Assembly: GCF_003201205.1 (NCBI RefSeq)
Contig: NZ_QICN01000002.1
Location: 421,780 to 485,779, forward strand
From: Sinimarinibacterium flocculans
GTDB lineage: Bacteria > Pseudomonadota > Gammaproteobacteria > Nevskiales > Nevskiaceae
DNA: 64,000 nt
Direction of reading: 5' to 3'
Part shown: piece by piece, positions 34,246-42,365 of the stretch
How positions within the stretch are numbered: position 1 is the stretch's first letter
Layout of the letters: every line of letters starts with the position of its first letter
Program-made: the position numbers and the translations under genes
The notes under the pieces: generated by a model
Told to the model about the DNA's origin: nothing
The model's database searches: none
What the model saw: the letters and a program-made list of their open reading frames with translations, nothing else

Positions 34246-34362
34246 CCCTCTCCCGCAGGCGGGAGAAGGACCGAGGGAGAGGGCGGTCGGCGAACCGCGA
34301 CGCGCTGCGCGCGCCCTCTCCCGCCCCGTTCGGGGCACCCTCTCCCGCAAGCGGGAGAGGGG
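34246..34362. repeat. Palindromic repeat cluster (CCCTCTCCCGC / GCGGGAGAGGG type)
   Basis: Between fadA6 and the SDR gene lie two dyads, CCCTCTCCCGC-AG-GCGGGAGAAGG at the left and CCCTCTCCCGC-AA-GCGGGAGAGGG at 34338-34361. A third half-element and a CCCCG-TT-CGGGG dyad lie between them. The same element occurs inside the 3' end of ipdC. This is the familiar dispersed REP-like repeat of high-GC proteobacteria. Confidence 0.8.
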
Positions 34363-34372
34363 ACTAAAAAAC

Positions 34373-35521
34373 TTACAGCCGCTCGATGATCGTGACGTTG
34401 GCGACGCCGCCGCCTTCGCACATCGTCTGCAGGCCGTAGCGGCCGTTCGAGCGTTCCAGCTCGTGCAGCAAGGTCGTCATCAGCTTGACGCCGGTGGCGC
34501 CGAGCGGATGCGACAGCGCGATCGCGCCGCCGTTGACGTTGGTCTTCGCGTGCGGATAGCCGGTTTCCTTGAGCCAGGACAGCGGCACCGGCGCGAAGGC
34601 CTCGTTGATCTCGACGAGGTCGATGTCGTCGAGCGACATGCCGGCCTTCTTCATCGCGACGCGCGTCGCCGGAATCGGCGCGCTGAGCATCATGATCGGA
34701 TCGTCGCTGTAGACGCTCATGTGGTGGATGCGCGCACGCGGGGTCAGACCGTACTGCTTGAGCGCCTTCTCGGAGACGATCAGCATCGCCGACGCGCCGT
34801 CGCCGGTCTGGCTCGACACCGCCGCGGTGATCGTGCCGCCCGGCGCGAGCGGTTCGAGCGTAGCCATCTGCTCGAGCGAGGTATCGCGCACGGTCTCGTC
34901 CATCTTCAGGCCCGCGGTCTCGACCAGCTCGCGGTCGAAACGTCCTTCCTTCTGCGCCTGCCGGGCACGACGATGCGATTCGAGTGCGAAACGCTCCATG
35001 TCCTCGCGCGAGATTTCCCACTTCTTGGCCATCATCTGCGCGCCGTGGAACTGCGAGACCGGCTCGTCGCCGAAGCGCTCGACCCAGCCCTTGGAGCCGG
35101 AGAACGGATCGGCGAAGCCCAGCGGCTTCGCGGCGATCATCGCCGAGCCGATCGGGATCTGCGTCATCGTCTGCACGCCGCCGGCGACGACGACATCCTG
35201 CGTGCCCGACATCACTGCCTGGGCAGCGAAGTGCACCGCCTGCTGCGACGAGCCGCACTGGCGGTCAATGGTGACGCCCGGCACGTGCAGCGGCAGGCCC
35301 GCGGCCAGCCAGCTGCTGCGTGCGATGTTGCCGGCCAGCGGACCGATGGCATCGAGACAGCCGAAGATCACGTCGTCGTAGGCCTCTGCGGGGACGGCGT
35401 TGCGCGCGACCAGGGTCTTGAGCACGTGGGCACCCAGATCGGCGCCGTGCATGTGCGCCAGGCTGCCCTTGCGCTTGCCGGTGGGGGTTCGCAGGGCATC
35501 GACGATATAGGCTTCGGCCAT
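34373..35521 (-). CDS. fadA6: FadA6-like steroid beta-ketothiolase
   Basis: A 382-residue thiolase almost co-linear with M. tuberculosis FadA6 (Rv3556c), which acts late in steroid C/D-ring catabolism. The catalytic C89 is in VTIDRQCGSSQQA, His in GHPLGATG-like SHPLGATG, and the second Cys in QTMCEGGGVANVTIIERL. The G-to-S change before HPLGATG is a small oddity. Shared stretches such as DDVIFGCLDAIGPLAGNIA and PRARIHHMSV make the orthologue call strong. The gene lies between the ACAD pair and the SDR; REP-type palindromes flank it on both sides. Confidence 0.9.
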   Translation of the reverse strand: MAEAYIVDALRTPTGKRKGSLAHMHGADLGAHVLKTLVARNAVPAEAYDDVIFGCLDAIGPLAGNIARSSWLAAGLPLHVPGVTIDRQCGSSQQAVHFAAQAVMSGTQDVVVAGGVQTMTQIPIGSAMIAAKPLGFADPFSGSKGWVERFGDEPVSQFHGAQMMAKKWEISREDMERFALESHRRARQAQKEGRFDRELVETAGLKMDETVRDTSLEQMATLEPLAPGGTITAAVSSQTGDGASAMLIVSEKALKQYGLTPRARIHHMSVYSDDPIMMLSAPIPATRVAMKKAGMSLDDIDLVEINEAFAPVPLSWLKETGYPHAKTNVNGGAIALSHPLGATGVKLMTTLLHELERSNGRYGLQTMCEGGGVANVTIIERL

Positions 35522-35556
35522 GTCAGTTCTCGGGGGTTGCGGTTGAGGGTCTGTAT

Positions 35557-35613
35557 TGTAGGAGCGCCTTCAGGCGCGACGCTGAGCCGGTCGCGCCTGA
35601 AGGCGCTCCTACA
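35557..35613. repeat. REP-type palindrome with perfect 24-bp arms
   Basis: The arms at 35557-35580 (beginning TGTAGGAGCGCC) and 35590-35613 are exact reverse complements with a 9-base loop. TGTAGGAGC-type dyads are typical REP sequences mobilised by RAYT transposases in Pseudomonas and relatives. It sits in the operon between fadE and fadA6 genes, without a T-run. Confidence 0.85.
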
Positions 35614-35622
35614 GGAGGAGCA

Positions 35623-36681
35623 TCACGCGAAGGTCGCGCCGGGGCCGACGCGTGCATCGTCGGCGAGCACCGCCGCTGCCAAGCGCGCCTTGTGGAACTT
35701 GCTGTCGCCCCAGGTCGCGTTCAGCGCCCAGGCGCGTTTCATGAACATCTGCAAGTCGGCCTCCCAGGTATATCCCATCGCGCCGTGCACCTGGATGCTC
35801 TTGCGTGCCGCCAGCAGGGCCGCCTCGCCGGCCGCGAGCCGCGCCTGCGAGACGTAGACCGGCGCGCGCGGATCGTCCTGCGCGAGTGCATAGGCCGCAC
35901 GATGCACGACGGGCTCGGCAAACTCGACCTTCACGGCAACATCGGCCATGTGGTGCTTGACCGCCTGGAAACTGCCGATGGGCTTGCCGAACTGCTTGCG
36001 CTGGGCGGCGTGGTCGACGCCGAGGTCGAGCATGCGCTGCGCCAGGCCGATGAGCTGGGCACTGATCGCCAGCCCCGCACGATCGATCGTGCCGGCCCAC
36101 AGCTTCTGGCCGATCGTCGCCTTGCACACGCGCGTCGCCTCCGACGGCGTCCACTCGATCTTGTACAGCCGACGCGACAGGTCGATGCTCGGGTTCATCC
36201 GCAGCGTGGCCTGCGCGGGCGAAAGCGCATGCACCTCGCCCTCGTGCCAGAGCAGCAACAGGTCGGCGTTCTTCGCGTCGGCCACCATCGGGTTGATCGG
36301 ATGGCCGACGGCCACGCGTGCCTGCCCGGCCGCGATGCGCGGCAGCCACTCGCGCTTGAGCGCGACGTCGGCCGGCAGGTGGTTGAGCAGGTAGACACCG
36401 AGATACGCCGTCGCCGTCAGGGAGTCGGGGATTGCGAAGTAGCCGAGCTCCTGCTGGACCAGGGTCCAGTCGAGGTCGCCGACGTTGATGCCGCCGAACT
36501 CCTCGGGCACCGACAGCGCGGTCAGCCCCTGGTCGGCAAGCTTGGCGCGCAGCTCAGCCGAGCGCCCGGTCTCCGTCGTCTCCCAGATCTCGCGCAGCCA
36601 TTCCGGCGCCGCCTCGACCATCAGGAACTTGCGGATCGCATCCCGGAACGCGAGCTGTTGTTCGTCGAATGTGAAATCCAT
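35623..36681 (-). CDS. Acyl-CoA dehydrogenase, FadE32/FadE33-like small subunit
   Basis: A 352-residue ACAD-fold protein. It starts MDFTFDEQQLAFRDAIRKFL and contains RKQFGKPIGSFQAVKHHMADVAVKVE and KSIQVHGAMGYTWEADLQMFMKRAW. It lacks the final GTNEIQ-type segment. Length and features fit the smaller subunits FadE32 or FadE33, which pair with FadE31 in alpha2beta2 enzymes acting after ring C opening. It is 11 bases downstream of the FadE31-like gene, supporting that pairing. I cannot choose between FadE32 and FadE33 from sequence alone. Confidence 0.85.
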   Translation of the reverse strand: MDFTFDEQQLAFRDAIRKFLMVEAAPEWLREIWETTETGRSAELRAKLADQGLTALSVPEEFGGINVGDLDWTLVQQELGYFAIPDSLTATAYLGVYLLNHLPADVALKREWLPRIAAGQARVAVGHPINPMVADAKNADLLLLWHEGEVHALSPAQATLRMNPSIDLSRRLYKIEWTPSEATRVCKATIGQKLWAGTIDRAGLAISAQLIGLAQRMLDLGVDHAAQRKQFGKPIGSFQAVKHHMADVAVKVEFAEPVVHRAAYALAQDDPRAPVYVSQARLAAGEAALLAARKSIQVHGAMGYTWEADLQMFMKRAWALNATWGDSKFHKARLAAAVLADDARVGPGATFA

Positions 36682-36692
36682 GCTCTTCGTCC

Positions 36693-37859
36693 TCAGGCGC
36701 GCGGCAGGCCGAGCATCCGTTCGGCAATGATGTTGCGCTGGATCTCGTTGGTGCCGGCGTAGATCGGCCCCGCCAGCGAGAACAGGAAGCCGTCCAGCCA
36801 GGCGCCGATGTCGCCGCCGTCGGCGGCGTCGGGCATCAGCTCGCCGCGCGCGCCGAGAATGCGCATCGCCGTCTCGTGCATCAGCAGATCGAGCTCAGAC
36901 CAGAAGATCTTGTTGGTGCTGGCCTCGGCGCCGATATGCCCGCCCTTGGCCAGCCGGCACGCGGTCCGGTAGGTCGCCAGCGCATAGGCCTCGGCATCCA
37001 TCCAGCTCTTGATCACCGCATCGCGGATACCCGGGTCGGCGTCTGCCTCTTCGCGATGACGACGGTACAGCTCGACGAGCTGCCGCGCGGTCTGCTGGAA
37101 GCGCGCCGGCGAGCGCAGCATCAGGCCGCGCTCGAAGCCCGCGGTGGCCATCGCGATGCTCCAGCCCTGCCCTTCCTCGCCGATGCGGTTCTCCACCGGG
37201 ACCTTGACGTCGTCGAAGAAGATCTCGGCGAAGCCCGGCAGGCCGTTGAGCTGCTTGATCGGCCGGATGGTGATGCCCGGCGTCTTCAGCGGCATCAGCA
37301 GGAAGGTCAACCCGTGATGACGCTGCGAGTTCGGATCGGTGCGGAACAGGCCGAAGATCCAGTCGGCCCAGACCGCGCGCGTCGACCAGACCTTCTGGCC
37401 ATTGACCACGTAGTGGCCGTTGTCGCGCTGCGCGCGGCTGCGGATCGCCGCCATGTCCGAACCAGCGCCGGGTTCGCTCCAGCCCTGCGCCCAGATGTCC
37501 TCGGCGGTGGCCATGCGCGGCAGGAAGCGCGCCTTCTGCTCGGGCGTGCCGTACTCCATCAGCGTGGGCGCCAGCAGGAACACGCCGTTCTGGTTGACGC
37601 GCAGCGGGCTGCCGGCGGCCCAGTACTCCTCCTCGAAGATCAGCCACTCGATCAGGTCGCAGCCGCGACCGCCGAGATCCTTCGGCCAGGTGACGGCGGA
37701 AAACCCCTTCTCCGAGAGCTTGCGCTCCCAGGCACGATGCTGTTCGAAGCCCTCCGGCGTGTCGAAGCTCGCGAGCGGCTGCCCGGGCAGATTCGCTGCC
37801 AGCCACTCGCGCACTTCGGCGCGGAACTGGTTCTGTTTTTCGGTGTAGAGCAGTCTCAT
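36693..37859 (-). CDS. fadE31: FadE31-like acyl-CoA dehydrogenase
   Basis: A 388-residue ACAD close to M. tuberculosis FadE31 (Rv3562). Shared blocks from memory are FRAEVREWLAANL, SFDTPEGFEQHRAWERKL, VTWPKDLGGRG, SEPGAGSD, QKVWSTRAVWADWIFGLFRTDPNSQRHHGLT, RGLMLRSPARF and SLAGPIYAGTNEIQRNIIAERMLGLPR. It is the FAD and substrate-binding large subunit in the heteromeric dehydrogenases of late steroid degradation. The ATG is preceded directly by a 55-base dispersed repeat rather than a good ribosome site, so its translation signal is unusual. Confidence 0.88.
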   Translation of the reverse strand: MRLLYTEKQNQFRAEVREWLAANLPGQPLASFDTPEGFEQHRAWERKLSEKGFSAVTWPKDLGGRGCDLIEWLIFEEEYWAAGSPLRVNQNGVFLLAPTLMEYGTPEQKARFLPRMATAEDIWAQGWSEPGAGSDMAAIRSRAQRDNGHYVVNGQKVWSTRAVWADWIFGLFRTDPNSQRHHGLTFLLMPLKTPGITIRPIKQLNGLPGFAEIFFDDVKVPVENRIGEEGQGWSIAMATAGFERGLMLRSPARFQQTARQLVELYRRHREEADADPGIRDAVIKSWMDAEAYALATYRTACRLAKGGHIGAEASTNKIFWSELDLLMHETAMRILGARGELMPDAADGGDIGAWLDGFLFSLAGPIYAGTNEIQRNIIAERMLGLPRA

Positions 37860-37860
37860 A

Positions 37861-37915
37861 TGTACGTCCTATACAAGACCGCGCCATTCCCGGCGCGGTC
37901 CTTCGAAACGAGCAC
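37861..37915. repeat. 55-bp dispersed hairpin repeat, copy 1
   Basis: Between the echA20 stop and the fadE31 ATG. It comprises TGTACGTCCTATACAAGAC followed by a 9-bp stem (GACCGCGCC / GGCGCGGTC) and a tail ending AGCAC. It matches a second copy before fadD3 at 43 of 55 positions, counted by eye, with a compensatory change in the stem. Confidence 0.75.
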
Positions 37916-37936
37916 CGGCGCGCGTCGGATTCATCA

Positions 37937-38701
37937 TCACGCCTTCCCTTCGAACTGTGCTTCGCGCTTCTCGACAAAGGCGCGGCGCGTCTCGGCGGAG
38001 TCCTTCTCGGAATAGGCCTGCAGCGTGAAGCCCTGCTCCCAGCGGTACTTGTCCTCGAGGTTGCCGTCCTCGATGCCGTTGAGCGATTCCTTGGCCAGCC
38101 GGATCATCGCCGTGCTCTTGGCGGCGATCTTGCGCGCGATCGTCAGCGCGGTTTCGCGCAGTTGCGCACGCGGCACGACCTGTTCGATCGCGCCCAGGCG
38201 ATACCCCTCGGCGGCCGTGATCGGCTCGCCGGTGAAGTACATCATGCGCACCTTCTGCACCGGGAACAGGCGCTGCAGATGCGCGCCGCCCCCCATCGCG
38301 CCGCGATCGACCTCCGGCACGCCGAAGGTCGCGTCCTCGCTGGCGACGACGATGTCCGCTGCGCCGGCGATGCCGATGCCGCCGCCGAGCACGAAGCCGT
38401 GCACGGCGACGATGACCGGCAGCGGGCTGCGGTGCACGGCCTTGAACGTGCGGTAGTTGCCGGCGTTGACGGAGACGATCTTCTCCGGGTGTTTGTCCAG
38501 CTCCTTGATGTCGACGCCGGCGCAGAAGCCGCGCCCCTCGGCGCGGATCACGATCACGCGCACGGCGGGATCGTGGCCCAAAGCCTCGATCGTGTCGGCC
38601 AGCCCATGCCAGCCGGCATCGTTGAGCGCATTGACCGGCGGCTGGTCGATGACCAGTTCGGCGATGCCGTCGGTGATCGTGGTGGTGAACGGAGCGCTCA
38701 T
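37937..38701 (-). CDS. echA20: EchA20-like ring-D hydrolase (crotonase family)
   Basis: A 254-residue crotonase very like M. tuberculosis EchA20, which hydrolytically opens steroid ring D of the HIEC-CoA intermediate. The oxyanion-hole segments are RAEGRGFCAGVDIKE and GGGIGIAGAADIVVASEDATFGVPEVDRGAMGGGAHL. The end RLAKESLNGIEDGN...YRWEQGFTL also parallels EchA20. The start ATG overlaps the ipdC stop as ATGA; a longer in-frame reading runs antisense-like through ipdC and is rejected. The assignment is strong by sequence pattern and by neighbours ipdC and ipdAB. Confidence 0.9.
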   Translation of the reverse strand: MSAPFTTTITDGIAELVIDQPPVNALNDAGWHGLADTIEALGHDPAVRVIVIRAEGRGFCAGVDIKELDKHPEKIVSVNAGNYRTFKAVHRSPLPVIVAVHGFVLGGGIGIAGAADIVVASEDATFGVPEVDRGAMGGGAHLQRLFPVQKVRMMYFTGEPITAAEGYRLGAIEQVVPRAQLRETALTIARKIAAKSTAMIRLAKESLNGIEDGNLEDKYRWEQGFTLQAYSEKDSAETRRAFVEKREAQFEGKA

Positions 38702-39855
38702 ATCGATTTCCTGGTATCTGCGGGCGCTTCGGCGCTGCGCGCCGCCCTCTCCCCTTCCCCTCTCCCGCTTGCGGGAGAGGGGTGCCCGACTGGTGGGGAG
38801 AGGGCGCCGAGCGCAGCGAGGCGTGCTTCCGCTTCGCGCACGATGGCGTCGATCACTTCCGCCACCGGCGGCAGCGCGTCGATGACGGCGGCGACCTGCC
38901 CCGAGGGCAGCACGCCTTCGTCCGGATGGCCCTCGACCATCGCGCGCTGGATCAGCACCGGCGCATTGGCAGCCATCATGGTCTGGATCGCGCCGTCGCC
39001 CTCGCGCATCGCCGCGAAGAAGGTCTTGATCATGTGTGCAAGCGACATGCCGGTATGCGCGCGCCAGTGCCAGGCGCTCGCCAGCGCGACGAACAGGCGG
39101 CGCAGCAGCCCGCCGCTTTCGAGCTTGAGCAGGAACGGGTTGTCGATCATCCGCTGCGGCAGGCCGTCGACCGCGGTCGATGCGCGGATGCGCGCCGGGT
39201 CGTTGACCTCGATGTACTTCTGCAGCGTGCTGCGCGGTACCGGCGATTCCTCGGTCATGAGAAAGCGCGTGCCCATCGCGATGCCGGCGGCGCCGAAGGC
39301 CAGCGCCGCCGCGAGCCCGCGACCGCTGTGGAAACCCCCGGCCGCAACGACCGGCACGTTCACCGCATCGAGCACCTGCGGCAGCAGCAGCGTCGTCGGC
39401 ACCGATCCGGTATGCCCGCCGCCCTCGGCGCCCTGCACCGTGATGATGTCGGCGCCCAGCTCCACCGCCTTGACCGCGTGCTTGAGCGCGCCGACCGTGG
39501 GCATGCACAGCACGCCGGCGTCCTTGAAGCGCCTGATCGTCGCCGCGCTCGGGCCGCGCCCGTAGCTGACGGCGCGCACGCGGTCGGCGTTCTCGAGAAT
39601 CAGCTCGATCACCTCGTTCGCGTTGGGCTGGAACATGTGGAAGTTCACGCCGAAGTCGCGATCCGTCGCCGCGCGCACGGCCGCGATCTCGCGGCGCAGC
39701 GTCTCGGTGGACATCGTCGCCGCGGCGAGAAAACCGAAGCCGCCGGCGTTGCTGGTGGCGGCCACCAGTTTCGCGTCGGCAATCCAGCCCATCGCGGTCT
39801 GCACGACCGGCACCCGGCAGCCGAGCTTCGCGGTCAGCGTGGTGGACAGGCTCAT
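38698..39855 (-). CDS. ipdC: IpdC-like flavin-dependent oxidoreductase (NPD/NMO family)
   Basis: A 385-residue TIM-barrel FMN protein of the nitronate-monooxygenase/2-nitropropane-dioxygenase family. In steroid HIP clusters this is IpdC, a redox enzyme acting on the hydroxylated indane carboxyl-CoA before ring D opening. The FMN-binding motifs are VQTAMGWIADAKLVAATSNAGGFGFL, GVNFHMF, VQGAEGGGHTGS and VVAAGGFHSGRGLAAALAFGAAGIAMGTRFL. The last roughly 30 residues (PSPASGRGEGERAARSAEAP) do not belong to the family and are encoded by a REP-like palindrome at the gene's 3' end. Both ends overlap neighbours by 4 bases, so it is tightly coupled. Confidence 0.87.
   Translation of the reverse strand: MSLSTTLTAKLGCRVPVVQTAMGWIADAKLVAATSNAGGFGFLAAATMSTETLRREIAAVRAATDRDFGVNFHMFQPNANEVIELILENADRVRAVSYGRGPSAATIRRFKDAGVLCMPTVGALKHAVKAVELGADIITVQGAEGGGHTGSVPTTLLLPQVLDAVNVPVVAAGGFHSGRGLAAALAFGAAGIAMGTRFLMTEESPVPRSTLQKYIEVNDPARIRASTAVDGLPQRMIDNPFLLKLESGGLLRRLFVALASAWHWRAHTGMSLAHMIKTFFAAMREGDGAIQTMMAANAPVLIQRAMVEGHPDEGVLPSGQVAAVIDALPPVAEVIDAIVREAEARLAALGALSPPVGHPSPASGRGEGERAARSAEAPADTRKSI
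38757..38782. repeat. REP-like palindrome inside the ipdC 3' end
   Basis: Arms CCCCTCTCCCGC and GCGGGAGAGGGG with a 2-base centre. It is the same repeat family as in the fadA6-SDR gap. Read in the ipdC frame it encodes part of the extra C-terminal tail (SPASGRGEGE). Confidence 0.85.
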
Positions 39856-40709
39856 GCGTCACCGTCCCGCTTGTTCGCGGCCGCCATCGCCCGGGCATCG
39901 ACCCCGCCAAGGTTGTTGCCGGAGACGAGCTGGTTGTGTGCGTGCGCGTAGTGGTGCCACGCGAACGCGGCGTCCATCGCCGTGCGCTTGCCCTGCAGGT
40001 CCTCGACGTGGTTGATCGCCTGCTTGGCCAGCGTCAGTCCCAGGCGCGGCTGCTGCACCAGCCGGCGGGCGATCGCCATGGTCTCGTCGCGCAGGCGCGC
40101 ACGCGGCACGACGCGGTTGACCATGCCCATCTGGTGCGCACGTTCGGCGCCCATCTTCTCGCCCAGGAACAGGAACTCCTTGGCGATGCGCGGATGCAGC
40201 TCGTAGGCGTGCGCAAAGTACTCGACGCCGGGGATGCCCATCGTCATCACCGGGTCGCTGAACCAGGCATCGTCGCTGGAGACGATCAGGTCGCAGACCC
40301 AGGCCAGCATCAGGCCACCGGCGATGCACGCGCCCTGCACGCTCGCGATCGTCGGCTTGGGGATCTCGCGCCAGCGCCGGCACATGCCCAGGTAGACCTC
40401 CTGCTCGCGCACGTACTGGAACTCCGCGCCGGGCTTGCCGACGTGGTCCGGCCACAGGTGGACGCGCTCGAAGCTCTCGTGGGCGTCGCGCTCGGGTGTG
40501 CCGATGTCATGCCCGGCCGAGAAATGCGTGCCGCTGCCGGCGAGCACGATCACGCGCACCGCATCGTCGTCCACGGCGCGCCGGAACGCGGCATCCAGCG
40601 CATACGTCATCTTCGAGTTCTGCGCGTTGTGATAGCGCGGCCGGTTCATCGTCACCGTGGCGACGCCGTCCTCGACGGCGTACAGGACGATGTCGTCGGC
40701 CGCGGGCAT
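39852..40709 (-). CDS. Enoyl-CoA hydratase/isomerase family protein
   Basis: A 285-residue crotonase. The oxyanion segments are LAGSGTHFSAGHDIGTPERD and GACIAGGLMLAWVCDLIVSSDDAWFSDPVMTMGIPGVE, and the C-terminus has a distinctive HHYAHAHNQLVSGNNLGG. It does not match EchA20 and is a second, different crotonase. The ATG with GGAG about 7 bases upstream is preferred; an earlier ATG overlaps the preceding gene without a ribosome site. The stop overlaps the ipdC start. It probably hydrates the 2-enoyl-CoA made by FadE30 or acts on a later ring-derived chain. Confidence 0.85.
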   Translation of the reverse strand: MPAADDIVLYAVEDGVATVTMNRPRYHNAQNSKMTYALDAAFRRAVDDDAVRVIVLAGSGTHFSAGHDIGTPERDAHESFERVHLWPDHVGKPGAEFQYVREQEVYLGMCRRWREIPKPTIASVQGACIAGGLMLAWVCDLIVSSDDAWFSDPVMTMGIPGVEYFAHAYELHPRIAKEFLFLGEKMGAERAHQMGMVNRVVPRARLRDETMAIARRLVQQPRLGLTLAKQAINHVEDLQGKRTAMDAAFAWHHYAHAHNQLVSGNNLGGVDARAMAAANKRDGDA

Positions 40710-40720
40710 GGACGCTCCGC

Positions 40721-41908
40721 TCAGCATGTGACGATCACCGACGAGCCGTGGCCGAACAGGCCCTGGTTAGCGGTGATGCCGACCTTGGCATTCGCGACCT
40801 GGCGCGCGCCGGCCTGCCCGCGCAACTGCCAGGTCAGCTCGCAGACCTGCGCGATCGCCTGCGCCGGCACGGCCTCGCCGAAGCACGCCAGACCGCCGGA
40901 GGGATTCACCGGGATGCGGCCGCCGACGCGCGTCGCGCCCTCGCGCACCAGGCGCGCCGCTTCGCCGCGCCGGCACAGCTGCAGGTCCTCGATCCAGTCC
41001 AGTTCCAGCGCCGTGGACAGGTCGTAGACCTCGGCCAGCGACACGTCCTCGGGCCCGATGCCGGCCTCCTCGTAGGCCTTCTTCGGCAGCGCGGCACGGA
41101 ACGACTGCGGCGCACAGGCCACGGCCGAGTCGGTGGCGATGTCCGGCATCTCGACCAGCTCGGACGCGAAGCTCGGCGTGACCGTGGAGATCGCCGCGAC
41201 GCGCGGTGCGCCGGCCTTGCCGATGCGACGCGCGTAGTCGAGGCTGGACACGACCAGGGCCGCGCCGCCGTCGGACACCGCGCAGACGTCCATCAGCCGC
41301 AGCGGATCGGCGAGCATCGCCGACGCCGCCACGTCCTCGGCCGAGAAGCGCTTGCGGTAACGCGCGTTCGGGTTCTCCAGGCCGTGCTCGGAATTCTTGA
41401 CCTTCACCAGGGCGAAGTCGGCCGGCGTGTCACCGTACAGCTCGATGCGCCGGCGCGCATACAGCGCGAAGTAGGTCGGATTGGTGATGCCGAGGCGGAA
41501 GCGCACCCAGTCCGGATCGTCGGGGCGATCGCCCGGCGCCGGCTTGAGAAAACCCTTGGGCGTGGTGTCCGCGCCGACGACGAGCGCGACCTCGCACTCG
41601 CCGGACAGGATCTTCGAGCGCGCCGCGGCCAGCGCCTGCGAACCCGAGGCGCAGGCGGCATAGGACGTGTTGACCTGCGCACCCTGCCAGCCCAGCGCCT
41701 GCGCGAAGGTCGCGCCGGCCACCTGGCCGGGATAGCCGTTGCGGATCGTCGCCGCGCCGGAGACGAAGCGGATGTCACGCCAGTTCACGCTGGCGTCGGC
41801 GATCGCGTCTCGTGCGGCCTTGACGCCGTATTCGACGAAGTTGCGCCCCCACTTGCCCCAGGGATGCATGCCCACGCCGAGGATTGCGATGTCGCGGTTC
41901 GTGCTCAC
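40721..41908 (-). CDS. Thiolase-superfamily lipid-transfer protein (Ltp2-like)
   Basis: A 395-residue thiolase fold of the SCP2/Ltp branch. The nucleophile Cys is kept (C86 in SYAACASGSQAL), but the usual GHPxGATG loop is changed to NPSGGLACFGEAVPAQAIAQ. The catalytic His is therefore absent, so ordinary Claisen thiolysis is doubtful. Ltp2-type proteins act as retro-aldolases with a DUF35 partner, and a DUF35 gene lies immediately upstream here. The start is GTG, 43 bases after the DUF35 stop. In a ring-degradation operon it could cleave a beta-hydroxy-CoA intermediate. That role is inference. Confidence 0.8.
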   Translation of the reverse strand: MSTNRDIAILGVGMHPWGKWGRNFVEYGVKAARDAIADASVNWRDIRFVSGAATIRNGYPGQVAGATFAQALGWQGAQVNTSYAACASGSQALAAARSKILSGECEVALVVGADTTPKGFLKPAPGDRPDDPDWVRFRLGITNPTYFALYARRRIELYGDTPADFALVKVKNSEHGLENPNARYRKRFSAEDVAASAMLADPLRLMDVCAVSDGGAALVVSSLDYARRIGKAGAPRVAAISTVTPSFASELVEMPDIATDSAVACAPQSFRAALPKKAYEEAGIGPEDVSLAEVYDLSTALELDWIEDLQLCRRGEAARLVREGATRVGGRIPVNPSGGLACFGEAVPAQAIAQVCELTWQLRGQAGARQVANAKVGITANQGLFGHGSSVIVTC

Positions 41909-41951
41909 AGGAGCACCCCGTGCGCTGCGCGCAAGACACCGTGCCGCGCAC

Positions 41952-42365
41952 TCATCGCACCACCTTCCACTTCCACGTCAGCTTGCCGTCGTCGAGCGGT
42001 TCCAGCACCAGCTCCATCGGCGTGCCGGCCTTGAGCGACGACAGCTCGGTGCCGGTCGCCAGCTGGCCGAGTACGATCATCTTCTCCTTCTCCAGCTCCA
42101 CCGCGCCGATGCCGAACGGCTGAAACGGCTCGCTGGCGACATACGGCGCCGGCGGCTGGTAGACGGCGTTGGTGAACGACCACAACGTGCCGGTGCGCGA
42201 CAGCGGCGTGTCCTCGAAGGCTTCGCCGTCGCAGTCCGGATTGCGGCAGAACCCGGTGCTCAGTTTCGGAAAGTAGTAGGTGCCGCAGGCGCGGCAGCGG
42301 TTGCCGAGCAGGTGCGGCCGCTCGTCGAGCGTGAACCAGCCGTCGAGGACGGGTGCGCTCATCAT
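41952..42365 (-). CDS. DUF35 zinc-ribbon/OB-fold protein, partner of Ltp2-like protein
   Basis: A 137-residue two-part protein. An N-terminal rubredoxin-like zinc ribbon has C24, C27, C40 and C45 (GNRCRACGTYYFPKLSTGFC, then RNPDCDG), followed by an OB-fold (GTLWSFTNAVYQPPAPY...PFGIGAVELEKEKMIVLGQL). DUF35 proteins bind thiolase-fold partners and help CoA binding, as in ChsH2-Ltp2 of actinobacteria. The double ATG start overlaps the ipdB stop (ATGA). The pair DUF35 plus Ltp2-like is therefore expected to form one enzyme. Confidence 0.88.
   Translation of the reverse strand: MMSAPVLDGWFTLDERPHLLGNRCRACGTYYFPKLSTGFCRNPDCDGEAFEDTPLSRTGTLWSFTNAVYQPPAPYVASEPFQPFGIGAVELEKEKMIVLGQLATGTELSSLKAGTPMELVLEPLDDGKLTWKWKVVR

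Noticed and set aside
34338-34372. Terminator formed by the palindrome and nearby A-run
   Set aside because: The A-run lies on the wrong side for minus-strand transcription of fadA6 into the SDR gene, and no plus-strand gene ends there.
35557-35613. Intrinsic terminator after the small fadE gene
   Set aside because: No T-run on the transcribed strand and the arms match REP consensus; the next genes continue the operon.
40721-41908. Ordinary degradative thiolase
   Set aside because: The catalytic His loop GHPxGATG is replaced and a DUF35 partner is adjacent, pointing to the Ltp branch.
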